This document shows positions 24,845 through 33,671 of a stretch of 64,000 nucleotides of DNA, one piece after another. The translations under genes and the position numbers were made by a program. How positions within the stretch are numbered: the stretch's first letter is position 1; every line of letters begins with the position of its first letter. The DNA comes from Cryobacterium sp. PAMC25264. GTDB lineage: Bacteria > Actinomycetota > Actinomycetes > Actinomycetales > Microbacteriaceae. Under the pieces are notes generated by a model that saw only the letters and a list, made by a program, of their open reading frames with translations, ran no database searches and was not told the origin of the DNA. The DNA lies in assembly GCF_019443325.1 (NCBI RefSeq), contig NZ_CP080383.1, positions 2,418,001 to 2,482,000 on the forward strand, written 5' to 3'.

Positions 24845-26907
24845 GATGCGGTGTCCTCTCTGAGAACGCGCACGGCTCCGGCCGGTACGCGCAGTGTGCG
24901 GGAAACGTCGGCGCCGGTGACGAGCTCGACCCCCGCCGCGCTCACCTCCACGTCGGTGTCGCCGTGGTTGATGATGAAGCGGTATGAGCGGTCGGCTGCG
25001 GCGCGACGGATGACCTCGACGAGGCCGTCGCCCTCCGGGCCGACCGCGGTGACGCGGGCCTGCTCGGCGATGGTGCGCAGCAGGTCGCGGTAGGCGTCGG
25101 CGTCGGGCGCGGTGGCCAGGTACCAGGCGGCACCGGCCCCGTGCGCGTTGCGGGTGACGGCGGGGACGCCGGCGAGGGGCCCGGCGGCGTAGCTGGCCAG
25201 GGCCTCGGCACCTCTCAGGCGCAGCCGTTCGCTCCACAGGGTGCCGGTAGCGGCGGCGGACAGCCCGGCCGGGCCGCCGTCCAGAAGCACAGGATGGCCG
25301 GGGGCCAGCGGGGAGAACTCCTCCACCGTGACGCCGAGCAGGTCGCGGAATGCGCCGGGGTAGCCGCCGAGGCGCACCCGGTCGTCTTCGTCGACGATGC
25401 CGCTGTAGAAGGTCACCAGGGCGTGGCCGCCCGCGGCGACAAACCCGGCGAGGTTCTCGGCCTGGTGATCGGTGACCAGGTACAGCGCGGGCACCACCAC
25501 GAGGTTGTACGCGCTGAGGTCGGCATCCGGGGAGACGATGTCGACCGTGACGCCGAGCCGGTGCAGCGCGGTGTAGGCGGCGTGCACCTGCTCGAGGTAC
25601 GTCACCGACTGGGACGGGCGGGACTCGTTGTCGCCGGCCCACCAGGCTTCCCAGCTGAACAGGATCGCGGCATCCGCCACGACACGGGTGCCGATCACCT
25701 CGTCGAGCTTGTCGAGGGTGGCGCCCAGTTCGACCACCTCACGCCAGAGCACGGTGTCGGTGCCGGCGTGCGGCACCAGGGCGGAGTGGAACTTCTCCGA
25801 GCCCTGCTGCGAGGCGCGCCACTGGAAGTAGCAGATGCCCTCGGCGCCGCGGGCCACGTGGGAGAGCGAGTTGCGGGTCATCTCCCCCGGTGTCTTGGCG
25901 ATGTTCAGCGGCTGCCAGTTGACCGCGCTGGTGGCCTGCTCCATGAGCAGCCAGCCGTCGCCGCCGGCGAGCCCGCGGGTGAGGTCGGCGGCGAAGGCCA
26001 GTTCGGTGGTGGGGTCGGCGAGCCGGTGGTCGAGGTAGTGGTCGTTCGCGACGACGTCCACGGCGGATGCCCAGGACCAGTAGTCGAGGTTCTTGATGTG
26101 CGCGGTGACCATGAAGTTCGTCGTGACCGGCACCTGGCTGTGGCGCCGGATGACGGCCTCTTCGGCCTTGTAGTAGCCGAGCAGCTCGTCGGAGCTGAAC
26201 CTGTGGAAGTCGAGCACCTGGCCGGGGTTGCGGCTGGAGAGGGTGAGCCGGGGGGTGTGCACCTCGGCCCAGGCGCTGTAGCGCTGGCTCCAGAAGCTCG
26301 TGCCCCAGGCGGTGTTGAGCGCGGCGATGCTGCCGTACTTCTGCTCGAGCCAGCGGCGGAACGCGGCGGCGGTGTCGTCGTCGTAGCAGAGCGCGTTGTG
26401 GCAGCCGAGCTCGTTGGAGACGTGCCACAGGGCCACGGCCGGGTGGGCGCCGTACCGCTCGGCGACCTTCTCCACCAGGCGCAGCGCGTGCTCGCGGAAG
26501 ACCGGGGAGCTCGGGCACCAGGCCTGGCGGCCGCCGGAGTAGCGGGTGGTGCCGTCTTCGGTCTCGGGCAGGATCTCCGGGTGCAGCGTGGTCAGCCACG
26601 GCGGCGGCGATGAGGTGCCGGTGCCGAGGTTCACCCGGATGCCGTGGGCGTGGAGCAGGTCGACGATGGTGTCGAGCAGGGTGAAGTCGTAGACGCCGGG
26701 CGCGGGCTCGAGGTTGGACCAGCCGAAGATGTTGATCGCCACCAGGTCGACGCCGGCCTGCTGCATGAGCAGCACATCCTCGGCCCAGACCGCTGGACCC
26801 CACTGCTCGGGGTTGTAGTCGCAGCCGTAGGCGATGCCGTTCTGCACGAACGGGGTCGTCCGGGTGACCTGGTGCGTCACAACCGGGGTGGCTGGTGGGG
26901 TGTTCAT
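24841..26907 (-). CDS. Beta-galactosidase, glycoside hydrolase family 42
   Basis: A 688-residue cytoplasmic enzyme. The barrel starts GCDYNPEQWGPAVWAEDVLLMQQAGVDLVAINIFGWSNLEP. The acid/base is Glu166 (WHVSNELG) and the nucleophile Glu323 (LLMEQATSAVNW). A trimerisation domain (DAILFSWEAWWAGD...) and C-terminal beta domain follow. It releases galactose from lactose or galacto-oligosaccharides. ATG at 26907 has AGGAG just upstream; longer in-frame starts would enter the operator region. First gene of the operon, controlled by the divergent LacI protein. Confidence 0.94.
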   Translation of the reverse strand: MNTPPATPVVTHQVTRTTPFVQNGIAYGCDYNPEQWGPAVWAEDVLLMQQAGVDLVAINIFGWSNLEPAPGVYDFTLLDTIVDLLHAHGIRVNLGTGTSSPPPWLTTLHPEILPETEDGTTRYSGGRQAWCPSSPVFREHALRLVEKVAERYGAHPAVALWHVSNELGCHNALCYDDDTAAAFRRWLEQKYGSIAALNTAWGTSFWSQRYSAWAEVHTPRLTLSSRNPGQVLDFHRFSSDELLGYYKAEEAVIRRHSQVPVTTNFMVTAHIKNLDYWSWASAVDVVANDHYLDHRLADPTTELAFAADLTRGLAGGDGWLLMEQATSAVNWQPLNIAKTPGEMTRNSLSHVARGAEGICYFQWRASQQGSEKFHSALVPHAGTDTVLWREVVELGATLDKLDEVIGTRVVADAAILFSWEAWWAGDNESRPSQSVTYLEQVHAAYTALHRLGVTVDIVSPDADLSAYNLVVVPALYLVTDHQAENLAGFVAAGGHALVTFYSGIVDEDDRVRLGGYPGAFRDLLGVTVEEFSPLAPGHPVLLDGGPAGLSAAATGTLWSERLRLRGAEALASYAAGPLAGVPAVTRNAHGAGAAWYLATAPDADAYRDLLRTIAEQARVTAVGPEGDGLVEVIRRAAADRSYRFIINHGDTDVEVSAAGVELVTGADVSRTLRVPAGAVRVLREDTAS

Positions 26908-26980
26908 GTGCTCCTGCTTGGACGGGGGGTGTGGTGCCGGTCCGGCGGCCGGCCCTGACGGGCCATCCTCGGTCTGACGT

Positions 26981-26998
26981 TCTGTGAACGTGCACAGA
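26981..26998. promoter_or_regulatory. LacI-type operator 1
   Basis: TCTGTGAACGTGCACAGA, an inverted repeat (arms TCTGTG / CACAGA around ACGT), lies 74 bp before the GH42 start. It shares 17 of 18 bases with operator 2. Confidence 0.8.
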
Positions 26999-27027
26999 TC
27001 GGGGAGCAAATGACTCCTCATTGAGTG

Positions 27028-27045
27028 TCTGTGAACGTACACAGA
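27028..27045. promoter_or_regulatory. LacI-type operator 2
   Basis: TCTGTGAACGTACACAGA, centred 47 bp from operator 1 and 53 bp before the LacI start. The pair lies between the divergent regulator and galactoside genes, allowing repression of the operon and autoregulation. Confidence 0.8.
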
Positions 27046-27097
27046 GTAAGTACAGCGCGGCACAGATGTCAAGCCGGACGACCGGTACAGTTATCGA

Positions 27098-28120
27098 ATG
27101 GTGACAATTCCGGGCCGGCGCAAGCGCGCGACGATCCACGATGTCGCCGCGGAGGCGGGGGTCTCCCGCGGCACCGTGAGTCGGGTCGTCAACAACGAAC
27201 CCTACGTGTCGGCCGAGGCGCGCATCGCGATCGAGGCGGCCATCGAGAAGGTCGGCTACGTACCGAACACGGCCGCCCGCAACCTCGTCATGCAGCGCTC
27301 GCAGGCCGTGGGCCTCGTCGTGCACGAGCCGCACTCCCTATTCCTCGAAGACCCGAACATCGGCGAGATCCTGCTCGGCGCCAACAGCGCGCTCTCCCGG
27401 GCGGACTACCAGATGGTCAGCTTGGTGATCGAGTCCGACCGCGACACCGAACGGGTGGCGCGCTACCTCAGCGGCGGCTTCGTCGACGGTGTCGTCGTCG
27501 TCTCCGCGCGAGAACAAGACCCGATCACACGCGTTATCGAACGCCTGGACCTACCCGCGGCCTTCGTCGGGCATCCGCAGGACCTGCGCGACCTGCCGTA
27601 CGTGGGAATCAACAACCGGGCCGCCGCCCGGGCCATCACCGAGCGCCTGATCGGCACCGGACGCCGCCGCATCGGCATGATCGCCGCCGCCCTCGACCGT
27701 GACTCCGGCTCCGACCGCCTGGCCGGGTTCACGGATGCACTGGGCGACCGGTTCGACCCCGATCTGGTGGCCCCGGTGCCGCTCTACACCTACACCGATG
27801 GCCGCGACGGCATGCGGGCCCTGCTGGCCAAGGACCCGCTGATCGACGGGGTATTCGCGGCGTCGGACGTCATCGCCGCGGGCGCCCTCAACGCGCTGCG
27901 CGAGGCCGGCCGGAGCGTGCCGAGCGACGTGGGCATCGTGGGCTTCGACGACAGTGCATGGGCCCTCCGCTGCCAGCCGCTGCTCTCCACGGTTCGCCAG
28001 CCGGCCAACGGCCTGGGCCAGCGCGCGGCCGAATCGGTGCTCAGCCAGCTCCGCGGCGAGGCCCCGGAGCTTGGCGGCATCCTGCTCGACACCGAGATCG
28101 TCTGGCGCGACTCCGCCTGA
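27098..28120 (+). CDS. LacI-family repressor of the galactoside operon
   Basis: A 340-residue repressor. The helix-turn-helix covers residues ~10-60 (ATIHDVAAEAGVSRGTVSRVVNNEPYVS) with the hinge helix AARNLVMQRS. A periplasmic-binding-protein-like effector domain follows (VGLVVHEPHSLF, VDGVVVVSARE, GIVGFDDSAWALRCQPLLSTVRQP). A TACAGT -10-like box ends six bases before the ATG, so the mRNA may be leaderless. Two near-identical palindromes upstream are its likely operators. The effector is probably a galactoside, by context. Confidence 0.92.
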   Translation: MVTIPGRRKRATIHDVAAEAGVSRGTVSRVVNNEPYVSAEARIAIEAAIEKVGYVPNTAARNLVMQRSQAVGLVVHEPHSLFLEDPNIGEILLGANSALSRADYQMVSLVIESDRDTERVARYLSGGFVDGVVVVSAREQDPITRVIERLDLPAAFVGHPQDLRDLPYVGINNRAAARAITERLIGTGRRRIGMIAAALDRDSGSDRLAGFTDALGDRFDPDLVAPVPLYTYTDGRDGMRALLAKDPLIDGVFAASDVIAAGALNALREAGRSVPSDVGIVGFDDSAWALRCQPLLSTVRQPANGLGQRAAESVLSQLRGEAPELGGILLDTEIVWRDSA

Positions 28121-28177
28121 CCGGCCGCGGCCAATCACGCCAGCGCCCCCGATCGTCGCCCAATCCTGTCAACGCCC

Positions 28178-28350
28178 CCGATCGCTGGTCGAGCCTGTCG
28201 AGACCCGGTGAGCCGGCTCTCCGACGCACGTCACCAGGTTTCGACAAGCTCAACCAACGCACGCAAGGTCAACCACACGCCGGTCGAGCCCGTCGAGACC
28301 CCGCGAGCCGACTCCCCGACGCACGTCACCAGGTTTCGACAAGCTCAACC
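28178..28350. repeat. Duplicated inverted REP pair (BIME-like), 95-bp period
   Basis: A forward REP (GGTCGAGCCTGTCGAGACC) followed by an inverted REP (AGGTTTCGACAAGCTCAACCA) is repeated with a period of 95 bp; CCGACGCACGTCACCAGG starts at 28221 and 28316. This fills most of the gap 28121-28466, which holds no gene. Confidence 0.88.
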
Positions 28351-28466
28351 AACGAGCTGGGCGCGCGCTCGTTCGCGGCGCTACTGGTCCCGATGCGGAC
28401 AACTCACGAAAGGGGCGGGGTGCGCGCGGGGTTGTCGGGGCAGGCGGGGACGCGCAGAATAGTGCC

Positions 28467-28736
28467 GTGAGTCGCAAGCGGGTGATCGTCAACGGGATGG
28501 TGCAGGGCGTGGGCTTCCGGTACTACACCGAGGCGCAGGCCAGTTCGCTCGGCCTCGGCGGATACGTGCGCAACCGGTCCGACGGAGCCGTGGAGACCGA
28601 GATCGAGGGCGACGACGAAGCCGTCGAGCGGATGCTCACCTGGCTGCACCGAGGACCGGGCTCGGCGAGCGTGGAATCTGTGCAGGTGACGGACCTGACC
28701 GAGCACGGCGAGGCGAGCTTCAGCATCCGCATCTGA
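28467..28736 (+). CDS. Acylphosphatase
   Basis: An 89-residue enzyme that hydrolyses acyl phosphates. The phosphate-binding arginine is in MVQGVGFRYYTEAQA and the catalytic asparagine in VRNRSDGAVE, both at family positions. GTG start; length is normal. It stands alone, with a REP array before it and a short GC hairpin after it. Confidence 0.92.
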   Translation: MSRKRVIVNGMVQGVGFRYYTEAQASSLGLGGYVRNRSDGAVETEIEGDDEAVERMLTWLHRGPGSASVESVQVTDLTEHGEASFSIRI

Positions 28737-28849
28737 CCGGGCCGCCCGGGGCGTCTGAACGCGCGGTGAAGGGCGACTGAACGACCGGTAGACCGCGACC
28801 GACGGGGCGGTGTCCGCGGGCGACCGGCTCTCTGGCGTAGCGTGGGAGC

Positions 28850-29620
28850 ATGGGCGCGCAGGCATCCGGTCCCGGCCGGACGGGACCAACGGTGCGCGAC
28901 TCCCCCGACACCCAGGGGGAACCGAAGGCGCGTAAGCCGTTGCCCGCGCGCCGACGCCTGACGCTGCGTGCCGGTTACGGCTACGGACGGCTGGTCCTGG
29001 CCATCGCCGGCATCGTCGGGTTGGTCGGCAACTACGAATATGTACTGCTGTTTCCGACCTTCGCCGCGTACAACGTGTTCACCTATTTCACGGTGCAGAG
29101 CGCCATCGCCGCGGTCGTCGCGTTCATTCTCGGCGCCGTCGTGGCGTTCCGGCACGAGAAGGATCCGCAGTGGCTGGACATCTTCCGAGCCCTCGTCACC
29201 ACCTACATCATCGTGTCTGGCATCGTCTTCCTCACCATCGTCATCCAGTCGTCGTCACGCGATTACACGATCGAGGTGCCTTGGCCGAGCCAGGTGCTGC
29301 ATTTCTACATCCCCACGCTCGCGCTGCTGGACTGGCTGACGGACACCGGCAAAGCCCGGCTGTCCTGGCGCTTCCTGCGCTGGATCCTGCCGTACCCCTT
29401 CGTTTGGGGCATCTTCACGCTCGTGCGCGGATCCTTCGTGGGCTGGTACCCGTACTTCTTCCTCGACCCGGCCCAGGTCAGCGGCCCGCTCGAGACGGTG
29501 CTCTATTGCCTGATCGCGGTGGCCCTGTTCCTCGCCATCGCCTCGCTGCTTGTGGCCACGTCCAGGCTCAGCTGGCGGCCCCGCTCGCGCGGTGACCGCA
29601 GCTCATCCGTGCCCAACTAA
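28850..29620 (+). CDS. Pr6Pr-type multi-span membrane protein
   Basis: A 256-residue protein. After about 45 polar residues come six or so membrane segments. Recognisable pieces are NVFTYFTVQSAIAAVVAFI, RALVTTYIIVSGIVFLTIV, VLHFYIPTLALLDWL and PYPFVWGIFTLVRGSFVGWYPYFFLDP. This pattern is the Pr6Pr family, six-span proteins of unknown activity related in topology to FAR-17a/AIG1 hydrolases. A shorter start inside the polar tail cannot be excluded. Confidence 0.8.
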   Translation: MGAQASGPGRTGPTVRDSPDTQGEPKARKPLPARRRLTLRAGYGYGRLVLAIAGIVGLVGNYEYVLLFPTFAAYNVFTYFTVQSAIAAVVAFILGAVVAFRHEKDPQWLDIFRALVTTYIIVSGIVFLTIVIQSSSRDYTIEVPWPSQVLHFYIPTLALLDWLTDTGKARLSWRFLRWILPYPFVWGIFTLVRGSFVGWYPYFFLDPAQVSGPLETVLYCLIAVALFLAIASLLVATSRLSWRPRSRGDRSSSVPN

Positions 29621-29679
29621 CCTCGGCAGGCGAGACCGGCGGTCTCGTGCAACCGACCGGTGCGGTAGACCCCGGCTGT

Positions 29680-29706
29680 GGCGGCGCATCACGCGGATGC
29701 GCCGCC
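29680..29706. terminator. Perfect GC hairpin between convergent genes
   Basis: GGCGGCGCATC pairs with GATGCGCCGCC over ACGCG, an 11-bp perfect stem between the Pr6Pr-like gene and the opposing Cys-rich gene. It can act on both strands. Confidence 0.65.
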
Positions 29707-29725
29707 GGCCGGCCGGCATCCGCCG

Positions 29726-29995
29726 CTAGGCCTCGACGGGAACGAAAGTGTACTGGCTGGTGAGGTGTTCGGTTTCGCAGATGCCGCAGTAGAGCACGCC
29801 GGAGGCCTGCATGGCCGACACCCGGGGCGAGCACTGGATCACCTTGGGGCCGCAGCACGGCGAGATCACCATGAAGGCGCCCGGCTCGGCGGCGGAGTGT
29901 CCGCTCAGGCTGCGATGGTGATGGCTGCCCTCGCAGGGCAGATTGATGTCGAAGTCGAGTAACGACATCGAATCAAGATTGGTCAGGATATACAT
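29726..29995 (-). CDS. Small Cys/His-rich protein, possible zinc ribbon
   Basis: Up to 89 residues. It contains HHHRSLSGH, then CCGPKVIQC and, near the end, YCGICETEHL. Cys pairs CC...C and CxxC spaced by about 20 residues could bind one zinc. Start is uncertain: ATG at 29995 or 29968, neither with a strong ribosome site. No family recognised. The composition is unlike a random reading of GC-rich DNA, which favours a real gene. Confidence 0.5.
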   Translation of the reverse strand: MYILTNLDSMSLLDFDINLPCEGSHHHRSLSGHSAAEPGAFMVISPCCGPKVIQCSPRVSAMQASGVLYCGICETEHLTSQYTFVPVEA

Positions 29996-30318
29996 GGTTC
30001 ACACGGTCAATCAGGAGGGGCACTGGCCGCGGAGCTGGGAACGTCGGGATTGCGACCACACCCGACGGCCGACGGCGGAAGACACTGTGTTCGCTGTGCC
30101 GAACCTGACGGAACGGCACCACTGAACTGACCCGACCGCACTCCGTCGGCGCGTGTGATCGGCAAACGACTGGATCATCCCCGTGGGGCGTCCCTGGACG
30201 GACGGCCCCTTCACCGACTAGACGTTTCGGTGAGCTTACACGCCTATTATGAGTTTTGCTCGCTTAGCTTTTCTAGCGACAGAACCGCTGTGCCCGTCGC
30301 CTCCGGTAGAAGGCCCGG
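29996..30318. other. Intergenic region without a recognisable gene
   Basis: Short ORFs exist on both strands but lack ribosome sites and family features. The right end (about 30240-30290) is AT-richer than its surroundings and holds a small stem TCGCTTAG / CTAGCGA around CTTTT, possibly the 3' end of the amine oxidase transcript. Confidence 0.4.
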
Positions 30319-31767
30319 TCAGCCTGCGGGACTCGGGGTGGCACTGGTGGTCGGCAGCGCCGCGAAAGGCTCGAGGCTGCGCAACGCGGCGTCGGTGAAC
30401 TCGGTGTTGCCGGACTTCGCCAGCTTCAATGCCTGGTCTCCGCTGACAAAACCGACCAGGACCGGCTCGTTCGTGAGCGGCATCATGTTCACCCACACCC
30501 GGAAGGCGAGGGTGTCGTCGCCCACGGTGGTCCACAGGGCCGCCTCGGTGTCCCAGAACGGTTCGTCGAAGCGCAGCCAGATTTTGTCAACGGTGCCCAT
30601 CCCCAGCGCGGCGATCGCCCCGCGGTGCGCGAACGGCAGCGCGGGGTCGAACTCGATCACGTCGCCCTGCAGCACGCCCAGCGGCACGGTAACGACGGCG
30701 CGGTCCACGGTGAGTGACTCCCCGGTGCCCAGGCGCAGGCTCACGGATGCGTCGGTGTAGGCCACCCGGGTCACCACACTGGAGTAGAGAACGTCGAGGT
30801 CGGCGGCGTCCTCCTTGAGCAGTCCGCCATAGCCGCCGAGTACGATGCGCACGTCGGCGGCGGCGGAGGCCTGCGGGGTGGGGGTGTACCAGCCGGACAT
30901 GTCGTCGGCGGGGGCACCGGACTCCAGGGAGGTGGACGTGGCGAGCTGGTAGTCCAGCCAGTCGGCGTCGGAGACGCCCGCATCGCCATCCGTCTGGGAG
31001 AGAGTGGCCGAGCCGGTTGCGACGAGGGCCTTGGCCAGGGAGGTGTCCTGAGCCTGGGCGGCGGCCCAGGTGAGCGCGGCCGTGACGCTGTCGGCGCCGA
31101 CCGTCGACACCTCGGTCACGGCGCCGGCCGCGGTGCGTGCCTCCGGCGTGAGCGGGAAGGGGGCGTGCGAGATCTCCAGGCCGGTGAGTTCCTCGTCGAG
31201 GGAGCTCGTGTCTGCGCCCACGATGAACGACGGGCCGAGTTCCACGGGCACGGGCCAGGCGTCGTCGGTCACGGTGTCGATGCGGCCGCCGAGCCGGTCG
31301 CGCGCCTCGACCACCAGCACCGAGAATCCGGCGTCGGCGAGCTGCCGAGCGGCGGCGAGGCCGGCCGCGCCGGCGCCGATCACGGCCACCCGCTCCCCCG
31401 GCTCGGCGGCAGACTGCAGCAGCCGGGCGGCGCGCTGGCCGGCATCCCTGGCGCCCTGCACCGTGCCCGGCGCGTCGGCGGAGACCGCCTCACCGGCGAA
31501 GAAGAGCCGGTCGAGAACGGGTTCGGCGAGGTCCTCCCGCTGCTGGGGAGTGGACGACACTGCGGCGAAGCTGTAGGAACCGCGGGCGAACGGGTCCTCG
31601 GACCAGGAGCTGCGGAGCATCCCCGCCGGTTGCGGCACGAGGGACGGTGCGGGCGTGGCGGTGGGGCTCGGCGGGCCGGTGGGAGTGGGCTTGGGCGGCA
31701 CGCATCCGCTGAGTGCGAGCAGCGACAGTCCGGTGAGGGAGCTGAGCAGAAAGGTCCGTCGTTCCAT
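30319..31767 (-). CDS. Flavin amine oxidase lipoprotein with permuted domain order
   Basis: A 482-residue exported flavoprotein. ERRTFLL plus a hydrophobic stretch and LSGC suggest Tat export and lipidation. The FAD motif [20 protein letters not shown] is at residues 129-148, with EARDRLGGRID after it, and the body matches monoamine/polyamine oxidases (DRAVVTVPLGVLQGD, DKIWLRFDEPFWD). The segment that normally ends such proteins, RSSWSEDPFARGSYSF through FFAGEAVSADAPGTVQGARDAGQRAA, instead lies at residues 52-114, before the FAD motif. The chain then ends where that segment would be expected. ATG at 31767 chosen for the signal peptide. Substrate unknown. Confidence 0.85.
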   Translation of the reverse strand: MERRTFLLSSLTGLSLLALSGCVPPKPTPTGPPSPTATPAPSLVPQPAGMLRSSWSEDPFARGSYSFAAVSSTPQQREDLAEPVLDRLFFAGEAVSADAPGTVQGARDAGQRAARLLQSAAEPGERVAVIGAGAAGLAAARQLADAGFSVLVVEARDRLGGRIDTVTDDAWPVPVELGPSFIVGADTSSLDEELTGLEISHAPFPLTPEARTAAGAVTEVSTVGADSVTAALTWAAAQAQDTSLAKALVATGSATLSQTDGDAGVSDADWLDYQLATSTSLESGAPADDMSGWYTPTPQASAAADVRIVLGGYGGLLKEDAADLDVLYSSVVTRVAYTDASVSLRLGTGESLTVDRAVVTVPLGVLQGDVIEFDPALPFAHRGAIAALGMGTVDKIWLRFDEPFWDTEAALWTTVGDDTLAFRVWVNMMPLTNEPVLVGFVSGDQALKLAKSGNTEFTDAALRSLEPFAALPTTSATPSPAG

Positions 31768-31899
31768 AGCTGCACTCGCGTCACCGGCGGCTGACGCACT
31801 CCTCTCGGCCCCTCGAAGTGGTACCACTCACGCTACCTCAGGCCGGGGCCGCCGGGCTTCGGCCGCGACCCGGCGCGTCCGGCGGGCACCTGGTCCCCG

Positions 31900-31941
31900 T
31901 GCGGACACGTGCACCCGGCGCACCGGGTGCAGATGTCCGCA
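31900..31941. repeat. Mismatched long palindrome between same-strand genes
   Basis: TGCGGACA, mismatch cg/ga, TGCACCCGG, loop CGCA, then CCGGGTGCA and TGTCCGCA. It lies between the methyltransferase stop and the amine oxidase start. Confidence 0.85.
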
Positions 31942-31966
31942 TCGGCAACAGTTGAGCCCCGGCAGG

Positions 31967-33619
31967 TCAGGCGCCCGAGCCGGCCGCGGGCGGCTCGAGG
32001 AAGCCGTCGTCGAGCAGGGCGCGCACGCGCGGCAGCAGCTCGGCGCGGAGGGCCGTGGCGTCGGCCTCGAGCAGCTGGGCGATGGCATCGATGATCGCAC
32101 CCACCGGCAGTTCGCCGTCGCAGGCGCCGATCAGGGCGGCCTGGGCCGTGTCCAGCGGCACCGACCGGCCGAAGCCGCCGCCCTGGTGCAGAGTCATCAG
32201 GGTCGGATCCTCCTGTCCGGGCCAGAAGTGCCGCTCCTCGGTGACGTCCGAGCCCACCGTGAGGGTGCTGCGCGACAACGAATCGTCGTCGAGCCCGGCC
32301 TGCCAGTAGTGGGCCGCCAGGCACTCGGCGAGATGGCTGCCGATGCCGGCCGCGTTGTGGCCGAGCGCCTCCGGCAGCCGTTCGAGGCGCAGCAGGCGGG
32401 GCCGCACATGCCCGGAGTGGCGCGCCGGCGCATCCGTGGCCGGGCGGCGCAGCAGCATGTAACCGAAACCCACCTGGCGCACCCCGCGGGCCTCGAAGTC
32501 GTCGAGCCAGGCGCCGTAGAGCCGATCGAAATCGGGGGTCTCCGGGCGGGTGCCGCCGTCACGGATCCAGGTTTCGGCGTAGCCGGTGGGCGCCTGCACC
32601 TCCCGTTCGATGATCCAGGCGTCCAGCGGGGCGGATGGCGCGTCGCCCGCGCCGTCCTCGGGGTACGGCGCGTCGATCCAGCCGGTCAGCCGGGCGAAGG
32701 CGTCGGCCTCGTCGTGGTACTCCCAGTTGCCGAGCAGCTGGGCGACGCCACCCGGCGTGAGGTGGGCGGCTGCGCCACGCACCACGGCCTCCACGAGGGC
32801 GTCGCCGACGAGGCCACCGTCGCGGTACTCGTAGCTGGGCACGCCCTCCACCCGCGGGGTGATCACGAACGGCGGGTTGGAGATGATGTGGTCGAACCGC
32901 TCACCGGCCACGGGTTCGAACAGGCTGCCCAGCCGGAACTCGATGTTCTCGACCTGGTTCAACCGGGCATTCAAGGCCGCGAGCTCGAGGGCCCGCTCGG
33001 AGATGTCGGTGGCCACCACCCGGGCGGCGTGCCGGGAGGCGTGCAGCGCCTGGATGCCACATCCGGTGCCCAGGTCGAGCGCGCTCTCGACCGGGGCGGG
33101 GATCATCAGCGCGCTGAGGGTGAGCGAGGCGCCCCCCACGCCGAGCACGTGGTTCTCGCCGAGCGGATGCCCGAGGGCCAGTTCGCCCAGGTCAGAGGTG
33201 ATCCACCAACTGCCGGCCCCGTGCGCGTCGACGAAGCTGTACGGACGCAGGTGAACCAGCGGCTCCACCTGCCGAGGCCCGGTGTGCACGGTGGGATTCT
33301 CGGCGGTGCCGGCGTGTGCGTGGTGGGCGCCGACGAGGCCGAGCGTCTCGGCGCCCGCCACACCGAGGGTAGGCAGGGCGGTATCCAGCTCGTCCCGCTC
33401 CACAGGCAGGCCGAGCACGAAGAGCTGGGCAAGCACCACATTGGGCTCGAGCACAACCAGGCTGCCGCGCAGCCGGGCGAGCGCCCGGAGAGCCGGCACC
33501 CGCTGGTTGCGGTGCAGCGCCGCATCGGCATCGATACCCCACAGCCCGGTCAGAGCGGTCACCGAGAAGTTGGCGGCGGTGAGGTCGGCGCGGAGCTGGT
33601 CGATCAGAGGTGCAGTCAC
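31967..33619 (-). CDS. Class I SAM-dependent methyltransferase, N6-adenine/RlmG-like
   Basis: A 550-residue protein. An N-terminal region (~1-190) resembles an OB/degenerate methyltransferase half. The catalytic half has motif I ALDLGTGCGIQALHASRHA, ATDISERALELAALN, and the SNPPFVI motif typical of methylation of an exocyclic or amide nitrogen on rRNA, tRNA, DNA or protein. A C-terminal winged-helix-like part (LEADATALRAELLPRVRALLDDGFLEPP) follows. The GTG at 33619 gives VTAPLIDQLRADL; GGAGG is close to it, so the start is uncertain by some residues. The frame runs upstream into REP DNA, which I exclude. Confidence 0.82.
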   Translation of the reverse strand: MTAPLIDQLRADLTAANFSVTALTGLWGIDADAALHRNQRVPALRALARLRGSLVVLEPNVVLAQLFVLGLPVERDELDTALPTLGVAGAETLGLVGAHHAHAGTAENPTVHTGPRQVEPLVHLRPYSFVDAHGAGSWWITSDLGELALGHPLGENHVLGVGGASLTLSALMIPAPVESALDLGTGCGIQALHASRHAARVVATDISERALELAALNARLNQVENIEFRLGSLFEPVAGERFDHIISNPPFVITPRVEGVPSYEYRDGGLVGDALVEAVVRGAAAHLTPGGVAQLLGNWEYHDEADAFARLTGWIDAPYPEDGAGDAPSAPLDAWIIEREVQAPTGYAETWIRDGGTRPETPDFDRLYGAWLDDFEARGVRQVGFGYMLLRRPATDAPARHSGHVRPRLLRLERLPEALGHNAAGIGSHLAECLAAHYWQAGLDDDSLSRSTLTVGSDVTEERHFWPGQEDPTLMTLHQGGGFGRSVPLDTAQAALIGACDGELPVGAIIDAIAQLLEADATALRAELLPRVRALLDDGFLEPPAAGSGA

Positions 33620-33671
33620 CCCTCCATTCAACTGCACCCCCGGCATCCGGGCAGACCCCGCCCCAATACGA

